This document shows, piece after piece, positions 44,330 through 51,737 of a stretch of 57,269 nucleotides of DNA. The stretch spans positions 1 to 57,269 of the forward strand of contig JANXBX010000013.1 in NCBI GenBank assembly GCA_025060595.1. Reading direction: 5' to 3'. Both the position numbers and the translations under genes were made by a program. The stretch's first letter is position 1. Each line of letters starts with the position of its first letter. Under the pieces are notes generated by a model. That model was not told the origin of the DNA and searched no databases. It saw nothing but the letters and a program-made list of their open reading frames with translations. This stretch comes from Synergistota bacterium (GTDB taxonomy: Bacteria > Synergistota > GBS-1).

Positions 44330-44617
44330 TTAACTCTCACTCCCCTCAGACCTCCAAGGAGAAAGATCCGCCTCTTTTACGAAATACTTAGTGACACAGA
44401 TAATAACGATCATGAAAATAACAGATATCGTTAAAAAATGAAACCACCATGGAAAGCCTAAAACCTTAGCATTGGGATTAGAGCCGCTTACTCCAAAGGC
44501 ATAACCTAAAGAGGCCAAGGTGTAAAGCAACCAAACCAGCAAAGCTATTAGGAACTCCCTGCGCGCCCTCTTAAGTCTCTGGTCCTCCTTAATACCATAC
44601 TTTCTTAAGATATCCAT
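44330..44617 (-). CDS. DUF997/YhdT-like small membrane protein
   Basis: 95 aa with two membrane helices (about 23-43 and 58-80). The cytosolic start RRKY-like basic region, AFGVSGSN loop and GFPWWFHF segment before helix 2 match the YhdT/DUF997 type, which is encoded just ahead of PanF-like symporters in many bacteria and may be an accessory subunit. The stop is immediately followed by the symporter ATG with no gap. ATG 44617. First gene of the operon. Confidence 0.85.
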   Translation of the reverse strand: MDILRKYGIKEDQRLKRARREFLIALLVWLLYTLASLGYAFGVSGSNPNAKVLGFPWWFHFLTISVIFMIVIICVTKYFVKEADLSPWRSEGSES

Positions 44618-44803
44618 TACCTGACCACCCCCTTAAATAAAAATCTATCACTCTTTATCCCGAAGTGCAATACTTTATTTTACAACAAAGAGCAAAAACT
44701 GTTAAAAGGAGTAAATCCATCTTTAAAATAAATTAATGAACTTATCTTGCAAATTTTCCCTATAAGTGGTAATCTAGGCTAAAGACAAAGGGAGGTGAAG
44801 AAG

Positions 44804-45091
44804 ATGTTAAGCATAACCGACAAAGCAATGGAGGAGTTTAAGAAGATCCTCTCAAAGTATAGCGAAAAGGCCTATGGAGTTAGGATATTCCTCTTGGGAT
44901 CCTCTTGCAGCTGTTGCGGTCCCTCTTACCACCTTACGCTTACAGAAAAAGGGGAAGAGGGAGACAAGCTAATAGAGAAGGAAGGGATTAAGATATTCCT
45001 TGATCCCATAGCCTATAATTTACTTTCAGACTCAATCATAGATTACAAAGACGGATTCGTAATAGAAAAAGCATCTCCGCAAGAGGCTTAA
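44804..45091 (+). CDS. HesB/IscA-like iron-sulfur biogenesis family protein
   Basis: 95 aa, A-type carrier fold. LSITDKAMEEFKKILSKY is the usual N-terminal helix, followed by VRIFLLGSSCSCCGPSYHLTL and a C-terminal DPIAYNLLSDSIIDYKDGFVIE. The cysteine motif is CSCCG in place of the GCGG seen in HesB-like proteins, and the C-terminal CxC of classic IscA is absent, so it belongs to the HesB-like rather than the IscA branch. ATG 44804 with GGAGGTGAAG upstream. It may bind a metal or cluster; not shown. Confidence 0.82.
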   Translation: MLSITDKAMEEFKKILSKYSEKAYGVRIFLLGSSCSCCGPSYHLTLTEKGEEGDKLIEKEGIKIFLDPIAYNLLSDSIIDYKDGFVIEKASPQEA

Positions 45092-45096
45092 AATCC

Positions 45097-45125
45097 TTGA
45101 CATTGCCTAAAAGATAGCTTAAAAT
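45097..45125 (+). promoter_or_regulatory. Near-consensus sigma-70 promoter for tRNA-Ala
   Basis: TTGACA (45097-45102), exactly 17 bp, then TAAAAT (45120-45125). The tRNA starts 12 nt after the -10 box. Best promoter in the window by sequence. Confidence 0.9.
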
Positions 45126-45136
45126 TACCAACCGGT

Positions 45137-45211
45137 GGGGCTGTAGCGCAGTGGGAGCGCGCTTCCTTCGCACGGAAGAGGCCACGGGTTCAAATCCCGT
45201 CAGCTCCACCA
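45137..45211 (+). tRNA. tRNA-Ala (anticodon CGC)
   Basis: Cloverleaf is complete. Acceptor GGGGCTG pairs with CAGCTCC with the G3-T70 wobble that marks tRNA-Ala. D-arm GCGC/GCGC, anticodon stem CTTCC/GGAAG with loop TTCGCAC (anticodon CGC, codon GCG), T-arm ACGGG/CCCGT with TTCAAAT. The CCA end is encoded. T-rich sequence follows. Confidence 0.96.
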
Positions 45212-45234
45212 TATTATTTTTATAATATTTAATA

Positions 45235-46575
45235 CTAGAAAAATAACCTTAAATCACTTATCTCCTCCAGGCTCCAGACCCTTTTAATCAATTCATCTAA
45301 ATATTCACCAGGAAGCATTGAAGAGAGAAGACCTCTTACTTTTCCCTCTATCTCCTCATCAGTCATGGGATTTTCGGGATCACCTTTAGGAAACCATGTA
45401 TCAGCTGAATAATTCTCACCGTTTTCAGTCAAAACCTCAACTTTAGCCCCCCACTTTTGGGGATGAGCTTTTGTATATTCCTCATGCTCAATAACCTTGA
45501 TTTTATCAATCAAGCTTAAAACCTTCTCATTTTTAATGGAATCAGGAGTAAAATGATCTAAGTCTACCTTACCGAAAAGCAAAGCTGTAGCCACGCAATA
45601 GGAGATGCTAAATCTGGCCTCCTCAACCGAAGAGGGGATCTTAAAGTGAGCGGTTTCCATAGCAGTCTTATAGGTATAAACGTTGATGCGATTAACTTGA
45701 TCAAGGTTTGGCTTGAATCGCTTGTAAATCTCTATAGCAGCGTATATGGGAGAGTGAATGTGTCTACAACAGGGATAAGGCTTAAAAGAGACCTCCTCCA
45801 CTTTCCACTTTTCTCCTAGGCCATAAGTAAGCTTATCCAGATCAAAGCCATCCCTTGCCATGGCTTTACATATGCCTTTCTCCCCCTCAAATATCCTTGA
45901 AGCTCCGGAAAAACCCTGATAGGCTAAGTTGGCACAAATTAGACCCTCCATAGCAGCCTTAGCAGGATGCAGAGGCTTAGTCATAGCTCCATCAAGGTTA
46001 AACTGCCATAAACCAGACGCGCTTGTCCCAGCGTTTCCGATCGCAAAAGATACCTTTTGAGGATCCAAATTTAATAGCTTAGAACCGGCAACTGCCGATC
46101 CAAAGACTCCACATGTACCAGTGGGATGCCAGTACTTATAGTGGCTAAGCCCAAGACACTCTCCTACCCTTATTGAAACTTCATAACCCAAGACGATTGA
46201 AGTTATAAGATCCTTACCCGAGGAACCTAATCTTTCCGCTTGACTAAAAGCCGAAGATATCACTGGAGAAGCAGGATGATATATGGAACCCCTATGAACA
46301 TCATCTATCTCAAGGATATGAGAGAAAAAGGCATTAGCAAAGGCAACCGATAGGAAGTTCCCCTTTATAGGAGGATAACTTAAAAATGTAGATCCCTTAA
46401 GATCACCCTCATAAAGCATCTTCAATACCCAAGAAGAGGGTGTAGCAAGGCTACCCCTAAAGCCAACACCTAACCAATCGAGAATAAGGCGCTTAGTCGC
46501 TTCAACGACGCTTTTAGGCAAATCCTCATAGCAAGTTTGACTAACAAACTCTCCTATCCTTTCAGAGATGGTCAT
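45235..46575 (-). CDS. MmgE/PrpD family protein
   Basis: 446 aa, cytoplasmic. Members include 2-methylcitrate dehydratase and cis-aconitate decarboxylase. Family segments seen: GVGFRGSLATPSS, the EIDDVHRGSIYHPASPVISSA region, GYEVSIRVGECLG, HPTGTCGVFGSA, GTSASGLWQFNLDGAMTKPLH and FKPYPCCRHIHSPI. No PrpB or PrpC is nearby, so a methylcitrate pathway role is not supported. It lies 17 nt downstream of a zinc dehydrogenase, suggesting a two-gene catabolic operon for an unidentified organic acid. Confidence 0.92.
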   Translation of the reverse strand: MTISERIGEFVSQTCYEDLPKSVVEATKRLILDWLGVGFRGSLATPSSWVLKMLYEGDLKGSTFLSYPPIKGNFLSVAFANAFFSHILEIDDVHRGSIYHPASPVISSAFSQAERLGSSGKDLITSIVLGYEVSIRVGECLGLSHYKYWHPTGTCGVFGSAVAGSKLLNLDPQKVSFAIGNAGTSASGLWQFNLDGAMTKPLHPAKAAMEGLICANLAYQGFSGASRIFEGEKGICKAMARDGFDLDKLTYGLGEKWKVEEVSFKPYPCCRHIHSPIYAAIEIYKRFKPNLDQVNRINVYTYKTAMETAHFKIPSSVEEARFSISYCVATALLFGKVDLDHFTPDSIKNEKVLSLIDKIKVIEHEEYTKAHPQKWGAKVEVLTENGENYSADTWFPKGDPENPMTDEEIEGKVRGLLSSMLPGEYLDELIKRVWSLEEISDLRLFF

Positions 46576-46592
46576 GATCAGTCCCCCCTTTA

Positions 46593-47687
46593 TTAAGGGT
46601 TAGGCTTTATCGTAGGACGAGTAGAAGCTCTAGAAGCAGCTGCATCAAGGGCTTCCTTAACCTTATCTAAGGAGAACTCCTTATCAAGCAAGCTTTCAAA
46701 AGGATATTTCTTAGCATTCTTCTTAAGAAACTCTAAAGTCCTTAAAAGATACCATGGATCATACCTAACAACGGAAAGCACAAGTATAGACCTACGAGTT
46801 AAAATCCCTGGAGCAAAGGTAGTCGTTAAGTCAGGAGAAACGTTACCTATTTGAAGATACCTTCCACCAGGGTGAAGATATAGGATGCCCTCAGCAAAGG
46901 CATCTGGAACACCAGCAAGCTCGATTACCACGTCTGCCCCCCAACCCTCCGTAAGCTCCATAACCCTTTTCACACGACTCTCCCTTACAGGAAACTCTCT
47001 TATGTCTATGATGTAATCTGCTCCAAACCTTTTTGCCATCTCAAGACGCTCTTCTACACCATCTATAGCTATAACAACCGCTCCCCGCTCCTTTAATATG
47101 GCTATGGCACTTAAGCCTAAACCTCCACACCCCTGAACCACAACGAGCTCATCAAGCTTAACCCCAATCTTATCTATACCGTAATAAACCTGAGTTATAG
47201 CACAGTTAGCGCTCGCAGCAACTTTATCAGGTATCTCATCAGGAACCTTAAAGACAAACTGCTCTGGATGAATATAATAATGCGTTGAAAAAGCACCATG
47301 AAAGTGAGGAAAAACGTCAGGGCTCTCCATCCAGAATCTATAAACGTTCTCACACATATTAAATATGCCTCTGCGACAGGCTCTGCATCTCATACAAGTT
47401 ATAAAGTAAGGAGCAACCACTCGATCTCCTATATTAAGTGGATTTCCAGCGTTATCCTTCGTAACACCCTTGCCTAACCTAGCTACACGGCCTACCATCT
47501 CATGCCCTAACACTGCCCTTTTAACAGGATGATGTCCACGCCATATGTGAAGCTCCGAACCACAAACATTCGCATTAATTACTTCCACCAAGATGGCGCC
47601 AGGTTCAGGTTCGGGAAGCTCATACTCACGAAACTCGATTCTCCCAGGCTCTGGCATGTAGGCTAATCTTCCCCTATCTTCGCTCAT
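46593..47687 (-). CDS. Zinc-dependent alcohol dehydrogenase family protein (MDR superfamily)
   Basis: 364 aa from ATG 47687. The longer frame from 47726 begins upstream of the ribosome site. Catalytic zinc ligands sit in NVCGSELH and LGHEMVG, and four structural-zinc cysteines in CMRCRACRRG plus MCENV. The NAD(P)-binding GCGGLGLSAIAILK and the DGVEERLE acidic residue (suggesting NAD) follow. It oxidises an alcohol or polyol; the substrate is unknown. A strong promoter lies upstream at 47738-47767 and MmgE/PrpD follows, so these two probably form one operon. Confidence 0.92.
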   Translation of the reverse strand: MSEDRGRLAYMPEPGRIEFREYELPEPEPGAILVEVINANVCGSELHIWRGHHPVKRAVLGHEMVGRVARLGKGVTKDNAGNPLNIGDRVVAPYFITCMRCRACRRGIFNMCENVYRFWMESPDVFPHFHGAFSTHYYIHPEQFVFKVPDEIPDKVAASANCAITQVYYGIDKIGVKLDELVVVQGCGGLGLSAIAILKERGAVVIAIDGVEERLEMAKRFGADYIIDIREFPVRESRVKRVMELTEGWGADVVIELAGVPDAFAEGILYLHPGGRYLQIGNVSPDLTTTFAPGILTRRSILVLSVVRYDPWYLLRTLEFLKKNAKKYPFESLLDKEFSLDKVKEALDAAASRASTRPTIKPNP

Positions 47688-47737
47688 CTCCATTCCCCCC
47701 TCTAAGACCCCTATATACATTAACAACTAATATTCAA

Positions 47738-47767
47738 AGTATAGAATAATTTTTATAAATCTGTCAA
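47738..47767 (-). promoter_or_regulatory. Sigma-70 promoter for dehydrogenase-MmgE/PrpD operon
   Basis: Minus strand TTGACA (47762-47767), 18 bp, TATACT (47738-47743). Leader of about 45 nt to ATG 47687. Confidence 0.8.
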
Positions 47768-47802
47768 GAATTTATCAATATTATTGATGCGCCATCTTCT
47801 TC

Positions 47803-47854
47803 TAAAAGAAGCTTCTCTATTAAAACTATACGAAAGCTCTCTTTAAAAGAAGCT
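47803..47854. repeat. Two direct repeats of TAAAAGAAGCT with local hairpins
   Basis: The 11-mer TAAAAGAAGCT occurs at 47803-47813 and 47844-47854. The first copy forms a 6-bp hairpin CTTCTT/AAGAAG (47796-47811). Located between the MoaD-like gene stop and the dehydrogenase promoter; it could be a weak terminator or a binding-site pair. Confidence 0.4.
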
Positions 47855-47865
47855 CTTAAATCACC

Positions 47866-48081
47866 TTATCCTCCTATTATGGCAGGAACAAGCTTTATTT
47901 CACTGCCTGGGGAAACTTCGTCATCAAGAGTTAAGGTCTTTCCATCATTTAGCATGGCTATCCCAAACATATCTATAGGAGTAGAAGTAAGCTGAAGTAT
48001 CTCCCTTATCTTCAAAGGCTTCTCAGCTTTTATCTCAAAAAGCTTTCCACCTCTAATATAGTTCCACACCCTTATAACCAT
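47866..48081 (-). CDS. MoaD/ThiS-family sulfur-carrier-like protein
   Basis: 71 aa, beta-grasp. The C-terminus is Gly-Gly (IIGG), as needed for adenylation and thiocarboxylate formation in sulfur carriers. Core strands VIRVWNYIRGG, LFEIKAE, LTLDDEVSPGSEIKLVP. ATG 48081 is preferred, with AAGGGGGTG upstream; GTG 48090 overlaps it. Located 13 nt after MobB, so molybdenum or tungsten cofactor biosynthesis is more likely than thiamine. Adenylating partner (MoeB/ThiF) is not in the window. Confidence 0.8.
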   Translation of the reverse strand: MVIRVWNYIRGGKLFEIKAEKPLKIREILQLTSTPIDMFGIAMLNDGKTLTLDDEVSPGSEIKLVPAIIGG

Positions 48082-48094
48082 CCTATTCACCCCC

Positions 48095-48820
48095 TTAAAG
48101 CCTAATATTAAGCTCGATCTCCTTAATTCCTTCCGGTCTACTCTTAAGAGTATTAACTAAGGCTGCATTTACAACCATAAAAATCTCCTCAACGAAGGGC
48201 TTTAGAGGAATCCTAAACCCATTTACCTTAAGTATAACTTTCGACGGCAAAGCTACACAATCGCTATACTTTCTTTCTCCCATGAATATAGCCTTTGCCA
48301 TATCATAACAATCTTTAAAACCACAGCCACCGCAGTTAAGCAAAGGAAGAGGAGGAAAGGATTTATTTAAGGCAAGATCTACTATATCTTTTATCTCCTC
48401 AGACAAAAAAACTGGTATACCATTAAAATCTCTATCTTTAACCTCATCTAATACTAAAGCGAGCGTAAGCTCATCCACTAAGCCTTCGACCTCTCCTAAG
48501 TTTCTACCTTTGACTATCTTCGGAAAAGGTCCCTTCTTAAAGCCCTCTATTACCAGAATATCGCTTTTTATAAGATCTATAAGCAAACCGAGATCGAAGA
48601 GCTTGAAATACATCAGACTGAATCCATCCGCCACAGCTATAGTCTCCTCACTACCTGACTGAAAGAGTATATCCGAGTCTTTAAAGCTTAAGCTCTTTGC
48701 ATGCTTTATAGTTGAAACCGTAAAGCCTTTCTCCCTGATTAAGGGTATCATTCTGGATATGAGGGTAGTTTTACCTGAGTTATGATAACCTACAACGCTA
48801 AAGCAACTCTTTATAGCCAA
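48095..48820 (-). CDS. mobB: MobB-like GTP-binding protein with C-terminal Fe-S domain
   Basis: 241 aa. Residues 1-140 match MobB, a P-loop protein that helps form the guanylated molybdenum cofactor: VVGYHNSGKTTL (Walker A), VSTIKHA and DILVIEGFKKGPFPKI. Residues about 165-205 contain NCGGCGFKDC and a further Cys (KYSDC), a four-Cys layout of the Fes/PF04060-type iron-sulfur domain. A fusion of these two is unusual for textbook MobB. TTG start 48820 with GGGGGTG 7 nt upstream. Followed by the MoaD-like gene. It may hand sulfur or sense redox state; role of the Fe-S part is unknown. Confidence 0.85.
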   Translation of the reverse strand: MAIKSCFSVVGYHNSGKTTLISRMIPLIREKGFTVSTIKHAKSLSFKDSDILFQSGSEETIAVADGFSLMYFKLFDLGLLIDLIKSDILVIEGFKKGPFPKIVKGRNLGEVEGLVDELTLALVLDEVKDRDFNGIPVFLSEEIKDIVDLALNKSFPPLPLLNCGGCGFKDCYDMAKAIFMGERKYSDCVALPSKVILKVNGFRIPLKPFVEEIFMVVNAALVNTLKSRPEGIKEIELNIRL

Positions 48821-48872
48821 GCTCTTTCACCCCCACAAATCAATTTTAACAGAAGCTCAGAAAAGAAGAAAA

Positions 48873-48910
48873 TAAAAAGGGCTGAGGGGCTTTTATATCC
48901 CCCCAGCCCT
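48873..48910 (-). terminator. Intrinsic terminator of mreB-flagellar operon
   Basis: AGGGCTG (48878-48884) and CAGCCCT (48904-48910) pair, extended by GGGG/CCCC with one mismatch. On the minus strand TTTTTATTTT follows. It lies just after flgJ. Confidence 0.85.
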
Positions 48911-48924
48911 AATAGAATTCTTCC

Positions 48925-49215
48925 CTATTTCAGGCTTTTTTCGTACTCCTTATAAAGCATCTTAGCTATACCGAAAAGCTCCCTCTTAGCTATCTCTTTA
49001 GACAAAGCTAAGTCGAACATATCCTTATATATCTCCATAGCTCTCGATTCCGGAAGAAGGCCATCCTGAGGCACGGTCTTCCTCATCTGCCTTAAAAGCA
49101 TATGAACAAATATGGCTTCAAACTCCTGAGAAACCACCCTTAAGGCTTCCTTTTTATCTCTCGGTAAAGAGGCTGGCCCCAAAAAGTAATCGTTACATAG
49201 TCTTAAGCTCTGCAT
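48925..49215 (-). CDS. flgJ: Flagellar rod-assembly protein FlgJ, rod-binding domain only
   Basis: About 96 aa. The segment VVSQEFEAIFVHMLLRQMRKTVP is the FlgJ N-terminal rod domain that scaffolds rod assembly. No C-terminal muramidase domain follows, as in many non-enteric bacteria, so another hydrolase must open the wall. ATG 49215 or GTG 49224 are both possible; the ribosome site is weak. Overlaps flgI by about 23-32 nt. Last gene of the operon. Confidence 0.9.
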   Translation of the reverse strand: MQSLRLCNDYFLGPASLPRDKKEALRVVSQEFEAIFVHMLLRQMRKTVPQDGLLPESRAMEIYKDMFDLALSKEIAKRELFGIAKMLYKEYEKSLK

Positions 49216-50203
49216 GCAAGGCACCCGCCTTCTTCATAGCCTGAAGTATAGCTATTATATCTTTAGGAGTAGCCCCAACCGCATTCAAAGCTTTAACCAC
49301 ATCACCTACAGTCGTCACTTCAGGAAACTCAATCATGTATCCTTGTGTCGGTGGAGCAGCTCCAGCTGCAGGGCCAACGGTTATCGAAAAGTTCTTATGA
49401 GCTATAGCAACTCTTGATATCTTAACATTCTCTCCCATTACAACGGTTCCGGTTCTCTCATTTACAACTACTATAGCAGGAGCATCAGGCGTAACTTCAA
49501 GCTCTTCAAGAGAAGATATAAAGGCCACAAGGTTTTTTCTATAAGATAATGGTATCTTCACCTCTACTTTAGAGGCATCTTTAGCTTCAGCTATATTTCC
49601 AAAAGAATTATTTATGCTTTCCGCTATCCTCCTTGCAGTTGTAAAATCCGGACTATCGAGAACTATACTTAAAACACCATCCTGTGAAAGCTCAACAGGG
49701 ACCTCTCTTTCAACTATGGCGCCGTTTGTAACCACACCAACCGTCGGAAAAGAGCCCTCTGGACCTATAGAAACGGGGCCCTGAGCTACAGCATAGACCT
49801 TGCCATCGGGACCCTTCAAAGGTGTTAAAAGAAGTTGACCCCCTTCAAGGCTTCTTGCATCACCTAGCGATGAAACAGTCACATCTATTCTCATACCAGG
49901 CTTAGCGAAGGGAGGAAGATTTGCTGTTACCATAACAGCAGCTACATTTCTCGAGGCTATATTCCTTTGAGCCACTGAAAGGTCAAAAAACCTAAGCATA
50001 TTTTGCATCATCTGGGGAGTTAATTTCATCTTATCCCCCGTTCCGTTTAAACCCACAACCAATCCCATACCTATAAGCTGATTTGGCCTAGCATCCTCTA
50101 TATGAGCTATATCCTTTATTCTAACCTTCGGAGCCCCAAAGGCTATCGAAGATAAAGCCAAGGCTATAAGAATACTCAGGACTAAGATCCTAAATCCCTT
50201 CAC
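49193..50203 (-). CDS. flgI: Flagellar P-ring protein FlgI
   Basis: 336 aa with a signal peptide (KGFRILVLSILIALALSSIAFG). VRIKDIAHIEDARPNQLIGMGLVVGLNGTGDK is represented by several conserved blocks, and the C-terminal VVKALNAVGATPKDIIAILQAMKKAGALHAEL is the family hallmark. Forms the periplasmic ring around the rod. GTG start 50203 with GGAGGG 7 nt upstream. Its presence with FlgH implies a periplasm and outer membrane. Confidence 0.96.
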   Translation of the reverse strand: MKGFRILVLSILIALALSSIAFGAPKVRIKDIAHIEDARPNQLIGMGLVVGLNGTGDKMKLTPQMMQNMLRFFDLSVAQRNIASRNVAAVMVTANLPPFAKPGMRIDVTVSSLGDARSLEGGQLLLTPLKGPDGKVYAVAQGPVSIGPEGSFPTVGVVTNGAIVEREVPVELSQDGVLSIVLDSPDFTTARRIAESINNSFGNIAEAKDASKVEVKIPLSYRKNLVAFISSLEELEVTPDAPAIVVVNERTGTVVMGENVKISRVAIAHKNFSITVGPAAGAAPPTQGYMIEFPEVTTVGDVVKALNAVGATPKDIIAILQAMKKAGALHAELKTM

Positions 50204-50220
50204 ATAAAATCCCTCCTAAA

Positions 50221-50790
50221 TTAAAAGAGAAGATGGAATATCTGAGTTAGTATGCCTGGCTGGTGAACGCTTCCAAACACACCAGTTCCAGAATAGATTA
50301 TCTCAGCATCACATATCTTAGTTGAAGAGACAGTATTATCTGAAGATATATCTTCAGGGCGAATCATACCCTTAACGATGATTTTCACCGTATCCTTGTT
50401 ACCTTTAAAATAATGCTCTCCCTCTATGACGAGATTACCGTTAGGAAGAACCTCAACTATTTTCGCAGCGATAACAGCATAAAAGGTAGTGCTCCTATTA
50501 GTCTCATCAGACCCATCGTAGCTTCCCTTGGCGTTAAGGTTTGCAGGAAGAGGCCCCTTAAGGAAGCTAATACCCTTTTGAGAAGCATCAAGAGAAGCAT
50601 TCTTAGATGTCTTGGTCGTTGCCTTTTGTCTCATAGTAGCGCTCTCCTCTATCAACACGTAAACTATATCTCCGACACTTGAAGCTCTCTTATCACCATA
50701 AAGATTAAAACCATCTTTCCAGAGAGACTGAGCTAAAGAAAGGTATGGAAAAAGCAAAACCAAAAGGAAAGCCAAAGTTACCTTTCGCAC
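50221..50790 (-). CDS. flgH: Flagellar L-ring protein FlgH without lipobox cysteine
   Basis: 189 aa, signal peptide ending LSLAQ. Family segments SLWKDGFNLYGDKRASSVGDIVYVLI, ANLNAKGSYDG, GNLVIEGEHYFKGNKDTV and ILTQIFHLLF are seen. Enterobacterial FlgH is an outer-membrane lipoprotein, but no cysteine lies near the cleavage site here (the only Cys is in STKICDAE), so it is not predicted to be lipidated. Slightly shorter than E. coli FlgH (232 aa). GTG start 50790. Overlaps flgA by 13 nt. Confidence 0.92.
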   Translation of the reverse strand: MRKVTLAFLLVLLFPYLSLAQSLWKDGFNLYGDKRASSVGDIVYVLIEESATMRQKATTKTSKNASLDASQKGISFLKGPLPANLNAKGSYDGSDETNRSTTFYAVIAAKIVEVLPNGNLVIEGEHYFKGNKDTVKIIVKGMIRPEDISSDNTVSSTKICDAEIIYSGTGVFGSVHQPGILTQIFHLLF

Positions 50791-51731
50791 TTAAGTTCAC
50801 CTCCCTCAAGTATTAGCGCTTCAACCATCCCTGGTCCTAAAACTACTGCCTTAATTCTCCTCCCTGTAGATGTATTTAAGACCTCTATTTGATCTCCGAC
50901 TCCACCGCTTTCACAAGCCTTTCCTTGAGCCTTAACTTCAACTGAACCAACCTTAGCGATTATGGTTACAGGAGAACCCCTTTTCACCACATTAGGAGAA
51001 TCAAGATGAGAGCTTATTATAATATCACCTTTTTTGACAGGCTTCTTAAGCATTTTTCCTAAAACCTGATCCAAAGAGGTACATACCGGAAACAGAGGAT
51101 CAACCTCTTTTTCAATTAAGGCTACATCTCCCTCGCTTATAACCTCATGCCAAGCCAAATTTCTCAAAGCAACAACCACATTCTTTCTTAAAGAGAGCTT
51201 AACCATAAGCTCCGCCCTTCCCATAGAACCATCATCGCGATAATAAACTACAGGTAAAACATAGAAGTTTTCCCGACGCACGATGGAATCAACCACACTA
51301 TATCGTGCGTCGGGAGGAAGGGAAGGGTTCGAAAGCAAACTCCAAGAAACAGAAGGACCAAATTTAGAAACCAAGTAATCTCCTAAAACTCTATCCAAGC
51401 TGCCCCTTGAAGCAGAAGCCACAACTATCTTATCTGGAACTCTAAAAAGGACATCCTTAAGATCAAGCTTACTCCTTAAAAGGGCATCCCTTATATCAAG
51501 CAGACTTAACTCAAGAGTCCCACCATTTAAAGGAGCTTCTGCAATCTTAACCTTCTTGAGACAATCAATTAAAGCTATATCTTGCCCGCTTATCTTAGCT
51601 ATATCTCCAAGAAGAACGATACTTCCCTTGACCTCACTATAATTAGATATATCTATTAGAGCTCTAACACAGAAAGCTGTAGAGGGTATTAAAACAAGGA
51701 GAACAGCTATTAAAAAGGCTCTCCTAAGCAT
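50778..51731 (-). CDS. flgA: Flagellar basal-body P-ring formation protein FlgA
   Basis: Periplasmic chaperone for P-ring assembly. 317 aa, long relative to E. coli FlgA (219 aa), with a signal peptide and an added N-terminal half. C-terminal SAF domain and beta strands: RNVVVALRNLAWHEVISEGDV, KPVKKGDIIISSHLD, VSVEVKAQGKA-like segment (VGSVEVKAQGKA) and GRRIKAVVL. A 14-bp inverted repeat lies in the coding sequence. ATG 51731 with GAGGT 8 nt upstream. Overlaps flgH. Confidence 0.9.
   Translation of the reverse strand: MLRRAFLIAVLLVLIPSTAFCVRALIDISNYSEVKGSIVLLGDIAKISGQDIALIDCLKKVKIAEAPLNGGTLELSLLDIRDALLRSKLDLKDVLFRVPDKIVVASASRGSLDRVLGDYLVSKFGPSVSWSLLSNPSLPPDARYSVVDSIVRRENFYVLPVVYYRDDGSMGRAELMVKLSLRKNVVVALRNLAWHEVISEGDVALIEKEVDPLFPVCTSLDQVLGKMLKKPVKKGDIIISSHLDSPNVVKRGSPVTIIAKVGSVEVKAQGKACESGGVGDQIEVLNTSTGRRIKAVVLGPGMVEALILEGGELKCER
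51271..51315. repeat. Perfect 14-bp inverted repeat inside flgA
   Basis: TCCCGACGCACGAT (51271-51284) and ATCGTGCGTCGGGA (51302-51315) are exact inverted arms with a 17-nt loop. It is GC-rich in an AT-rich gene and encodes the region DARYSVVDSIVRREN. No T-tract follows on either strand. Confidence 0.85.
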
Positions 51732-51737
51732 CCCCCA

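Noticed and set aside
45235..46575. 2-methylcitrate dehydratase of propionate catabolism (prpD)
   Set aside because: No prpB, prpC or acn partner nearby; only family level is supported.
47866..48081. ThiS of thiamine synthesis
   Set aside because: No thiazole genes adjacent; MobB next door favours molybdenum or tungsten cofactor work.
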